Origin: an uncultured Victivallales bacterium
GTDB lineage: Bacteria > Verrucomicrobiota > Lentisphaeria > Oligosphaerales > JAFGRS01
NCBI GenBank assembly: GCA_903834675.1
Contig: CAILKC010000273.1
Location: 1-16,093 of the forward strand
Length of the DNA: 16,093 nt
Direction: 5' to 3'
Shown: positions 14,445-16,093 of the stretch, piece by piece
Layout: each line of letters opens with the position of its first letter
How positions within the stretch are numbered: position 1 is the first letter of the stretch
Made by a program: the position numbers and the translations under genes
Notes under the pieces: generated by a model
Database searches by the model: none
Told to the model about the DNA's origin: nothing
What the model saw: the letters and a program-made list of their open reading frames with translations, nothing else

Positions 14445-15740
14445 TCACAGCGGGCAAGAGCGGCGCAAGCGGCGGTGGGTAAAGGCCTTCGCCCCCTCGG
14501 CGTAGGGCGCGACCGTCTGGCCGCTGCCCAGCAGTTTCCACTTGTAGATGACCAGGCCTTCGAGGCCCACCGGGCCGCGAGCGTGGATCTTGTTGGTGCT
14601 GATCCCGACCTCTGCTCCGAGACCGTAGCGGTAGCCGTCGCTGAAGCGCGTGCTGCAGTTCCAGAACACGTTGGCCGCGTCAACCAGATCCATGAACGTG
14701 GCGGCCGTAGCCCGGTCGCCCGTGATGATGGCATCGGTATGACGGCTGCCGTAGGTGTTGATGTGCTCAACCGCCTGTTGCAGGTCGTCCACCACCCGAA
14801 TGGAGAGGGTGTAATCCAGGTACTCGGTACGCCAGTCCGCCTCGGTTGCCGGCTGCACCGCGATGAACTCAGCGGTGCGGGGACAGCCGATCAGGGTGAC
14901 GTGCTGCGCCACCAGCGCCTCCCGCACGCGAGGCAGGAACGCCGCGGCCACGGCCCGGTGTACCAGCAGCGTCTCCGCCGCATTGCACACCGCCACATAT
15001 TGGCACTTGGCGTCGCTCACCACCGCAACCGCCATCTCCAGATCGGCGGCCTCGTCGACGTAGACGTGGCAGATGCCGTCGGCGTGACCAAGCACGGGGA
15101 TGTTCGAATGGTCCATGATATGTCGCACGAAGGCGTTGGAGCCGCGCGGCACGATCAGGTCGATCTCGCTGTCCAAGGCCAGCATGGCCGTGACCTCGGC
15201 ACGCGTCTCCAGCAACTGCAGCCAGCCCGCCGGCATCCCCGCAGCCTCGGACGCCTGCACAATCACCTCCGCCAGAATGCGATTCGTCTGCGCCGCCTCA
15301 CTCCCACCCTTCAGCAGGGCGGCGTTGCCACTCTTGAGACACAACGTGGAAATCTGCACCAGCGCGTCCGGCCGTGACTCGAAAATGATCCCGATCACCC
15401 CAATGGGACAACTGACCTGGTATAGCTCCAGCCCGCGGTCGAGTTCCGTCGCCGTCCGTGTCTGCCCCACGGGATCCGGCAGACCGATGAGACTGCGAAT
15501 GCCGGCCACCACCACCGCCACCTTCGCCTCATCGAACTTCAGACGCTTGAGCAGCGGCTCGGCTAACTGCGTCTCGCGGGCGCGGCGCAGATCCTCGGCG
15601 TTCGCCGCGGCGATCTCGGTAGCTCGACGCACCAACGCCTCGGCAACGCCCGCCAGGGCCGCATTCTTGCTCGTCGTGTCCGCGGCGGCAAGCGCTATCG
15701 AGGCCCGCTTTGCCGCCCGGGCGGCTTCCATAACATCCAT
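14445..15740 (-). CDS. proA: Gamma-glutamyl phosphate reductase
   Basis: ProA reduces L-glutamyl-5-phosphate with NADPH to glutamate semialdehyde, the second step of proline synthesis. The 431-residue product is close to the usual ~417. Motifs: VIFES-type GIIFESRPDA (117-126), LKSGNAALLKGGSEA (135-149), IDLIVPRGS (193-201) and VCNAAETLLV (251-260) with catalytic C252. The frame is open upstream to 15965. ATG 15740 matches the family N-terminus (MDVMEAARAAKRAS against E. coli MLEQMGIAAKQAS) and has AGGAG upstream. ATG 15794 also has AGGAG, but it would sit at the predicted transcription start. proB is not in the window. The gene stands alone, convergent with the sugar group. Confidence 0.96.
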   Translation of the reverse strand: MDVMEAARAAKRASIALAAADTTSKNAALAGVAEALVRRATEIAAANAEDLRRARETQLAEPLLKRLKFDEAKVAVVVAGIRSLIGLPDPVGQTRTATELDRGLELYQVSCPIGVIGIIFESRPDALVQISTLCLKSGNAALLKGGSEAAQTNRILAEVIVQASEAAGMPAGWLQLLETRAEVTAMLALDSEIDLIVPRGSNAFVRHIMDHSNIPVLGHADGICHVYVDEAADLEMAVAVVSDAKCQYVAVCNAAETLLVHRAVAAAFLPRVREALVAQHVTLIGCPRTAEFIAVQPATEADWRTEYLDYTLSIRVVDDLQQAVEHINTYGSRHTDAIITGDRATAATFMDLVDAANVFWNCSTRFSDGYRYGLGAEVGISTNKIHARGPVGLEGLVIYKWKLLGSGQTVAPYAEGAKAFTHRRLRRSCPL

Positions 15741-15751
15741 ACAGCCACTAT

Positions 15752-15756
15752 CTCCT
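15752..15756 (-). promoter_or_regulatory. Ribosome-binding site supporting the proA start
   Basis: AGGAG on the minus strand lies 11 nt before ATG 15740. The spacing is slightly long but supports this start over ATG 15731. Confidence 0.5.
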
Positions 15757-15804
15757 GCGTCCTGAATCACCCGGGCGCCAGCCACCCGGTCCATGTCGCT
15801 CCTG

Positions 15805-15832
15805 AATATAGGAAAGCCCCGGCCAGCTTCAA
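15805..15832 (-). promoter_or_regulatory. Candidate sigma70-type promoter for proA
   Basis: On the minus strand TTGAAG (15827-15832) and TATATT (15805-15810) are separated by 16 nt. The hexamers match about 4-5 of 6 consensus positions each, and the -10 is notably AT-rich for this GC-rich DNA. Predicted transcription start is near 15798, giving a leader of about 57 nt. Confidence 0.6.
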
Positions 15833-15884
15833 GGAATGGCAGCGCTGAGACCGGGCGGTTTCGAGAAAGCAACGACGGGACTCC

Positions 15885-15911
15885 GCGGGGGGCGCAAGTC
15901 AGCTCCGTAGG
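15885..15911 (-). repeat. Short dispersed repeat, right copy
   Basis: The minus strand reads CCTACGGAGCTGACTTGCG, matching 117-143 at about 24 of 27 positions. Downstream similarity to copy A fades quickly, leaving only a GAAA-containing patch near 15860. It lies upstream of the proA promoter. Confidence 0.6.
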
Positions 15912-15959
15912 GGTTTGCTTGTAGGAGACTTGCAGCAACCTCGTATGACCCCAAGCGCT

Positions 15960-16088
15960 TCCCATTCCGCCCCTCGTCCGCCGCGGCGGACGAAGGGCGT
16001 TGGAGGGCGCCGCTGCGTCGGCGCCGCGGCGGCCACGCAGGGCCGCCCTCCAGGCGATCCGGCGCGTCCCGGCCGGAGCGGAATGGGA
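15960..16088. repeat. Nested palindromic element with inverted termini (MITE/REP-like)
   Basis: This 129-bp element is bounded by perfect 11-bp inverted repeats, TCCCATTCCGC (15960-15970) and GCGGAATGGGA (16078-16088). Inside is a perfect 18-bp palindrome, CGTCCGCCGCGGCGGACG (15975-15992), extendable to a longer stem with one mismatch. Beside it is a long stem, TGGAGGGC 16001-16008 with GCCCTCCA 16045-16052 enclosing CTGCGT 16013-16018 with ACGCAG 16035-16040. No open frame in it resembles a protein, and no clear target-site duplication flanks it. The window ends 5 nt later, so the right context is unseen. Confidence 0.6.
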
Positions 16089-16093
16089 CCCGC

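Noticed and set aside
12893..14770. 625-codon minus-strand frame across mutarotase-like, deacetylase and proA ends
   Set aside because: It crosses three supported genes and a tandem repeat, has no recognisable motif, and its length is explained by base composition.
15741..15965. N-terminal extension of ProA
   Set aside because: The added 75 residues include the short dispersed repeat and the promoter region, and family similarity starts at ATG 15740.

Overview
The window is high-GC bacterial chromosome carrying ten protein-coding genes. All are identifiable at least to superfamily, and nearly all have bacterial start signals. No rRNA, tRNA, CRISPR, integrase or transposase gene is visible. 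The combination of folP-cdaA-ybbR next to miaA, a two-domain PIN-PhoH protein, a PSP1/RicT protein, an intracellular GH20b-type sugar enzyme, and intergenic spaces rich in palindromic and short-period repeats suggests an environmental bacterium. A PVC-type lineage (Lentisphaerota, Kiritimatiellota, Planctomycetota or a relative) would fit, but this is a weak inference and the sequence holds no marker that settles it.

Layout, left to right. Positions 1-372 hold no gene: an octamer microsatellite, a short repeat that recurs inverted at the right end, and a ~200 bp structured repeat (copy A). A minus-strand pair follows: a PSP1/RicT-like protein (2424-3422) overlapping by 4 nt with an O-antigen-ligase-like membrane protein (373-2427). 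A 454 nt divergent spacer carries repeat copy B. A plus-strand rhomboid protease (3877-4854) then faces a minus-strand cluster. The convergent gap between them (4855-5189) is almost filled by a 122-bp tandem array of the same repeat family. The minus cluster, in transcription order, is folP (9040-8183), cdaA (8074-7220), ybbR/cdaR (7216-6200) and miaA (6203-5190). It links folate synthesis, cyclic-di-AMP synthesis and its regulator, and tRNA modification. A short divergent promoter region separates folP from phoH (9157-10482, plus). PhoH is followed closely by a probable sugar-processing group: a GH20b-type putative glycoside hydrolase (10497-12608), a mutarotase-fold-like protein (12656-13600) and a NodB-type polysaccharide deacetylase (13613-14356). 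proA (15740-14445, minus) converges on this group and has a good sigma70-type promoter. The last ~130 bp form a compact nested-palindrome element with inverted termini.

The housekeeping genes are ordinary. The most unusual content lies between genes: a repeat family whose hairpins are kept while their sequences change, including paired changes in stems; a MITE-like palindrome; and three unrelated short tandem arrays at gene borders. Two protein-level oddities are a DGG in place of the DGA motif in the diadenylate cyclase, and apparent loss of acidic residues in the PIN domain of the PhoH protein.
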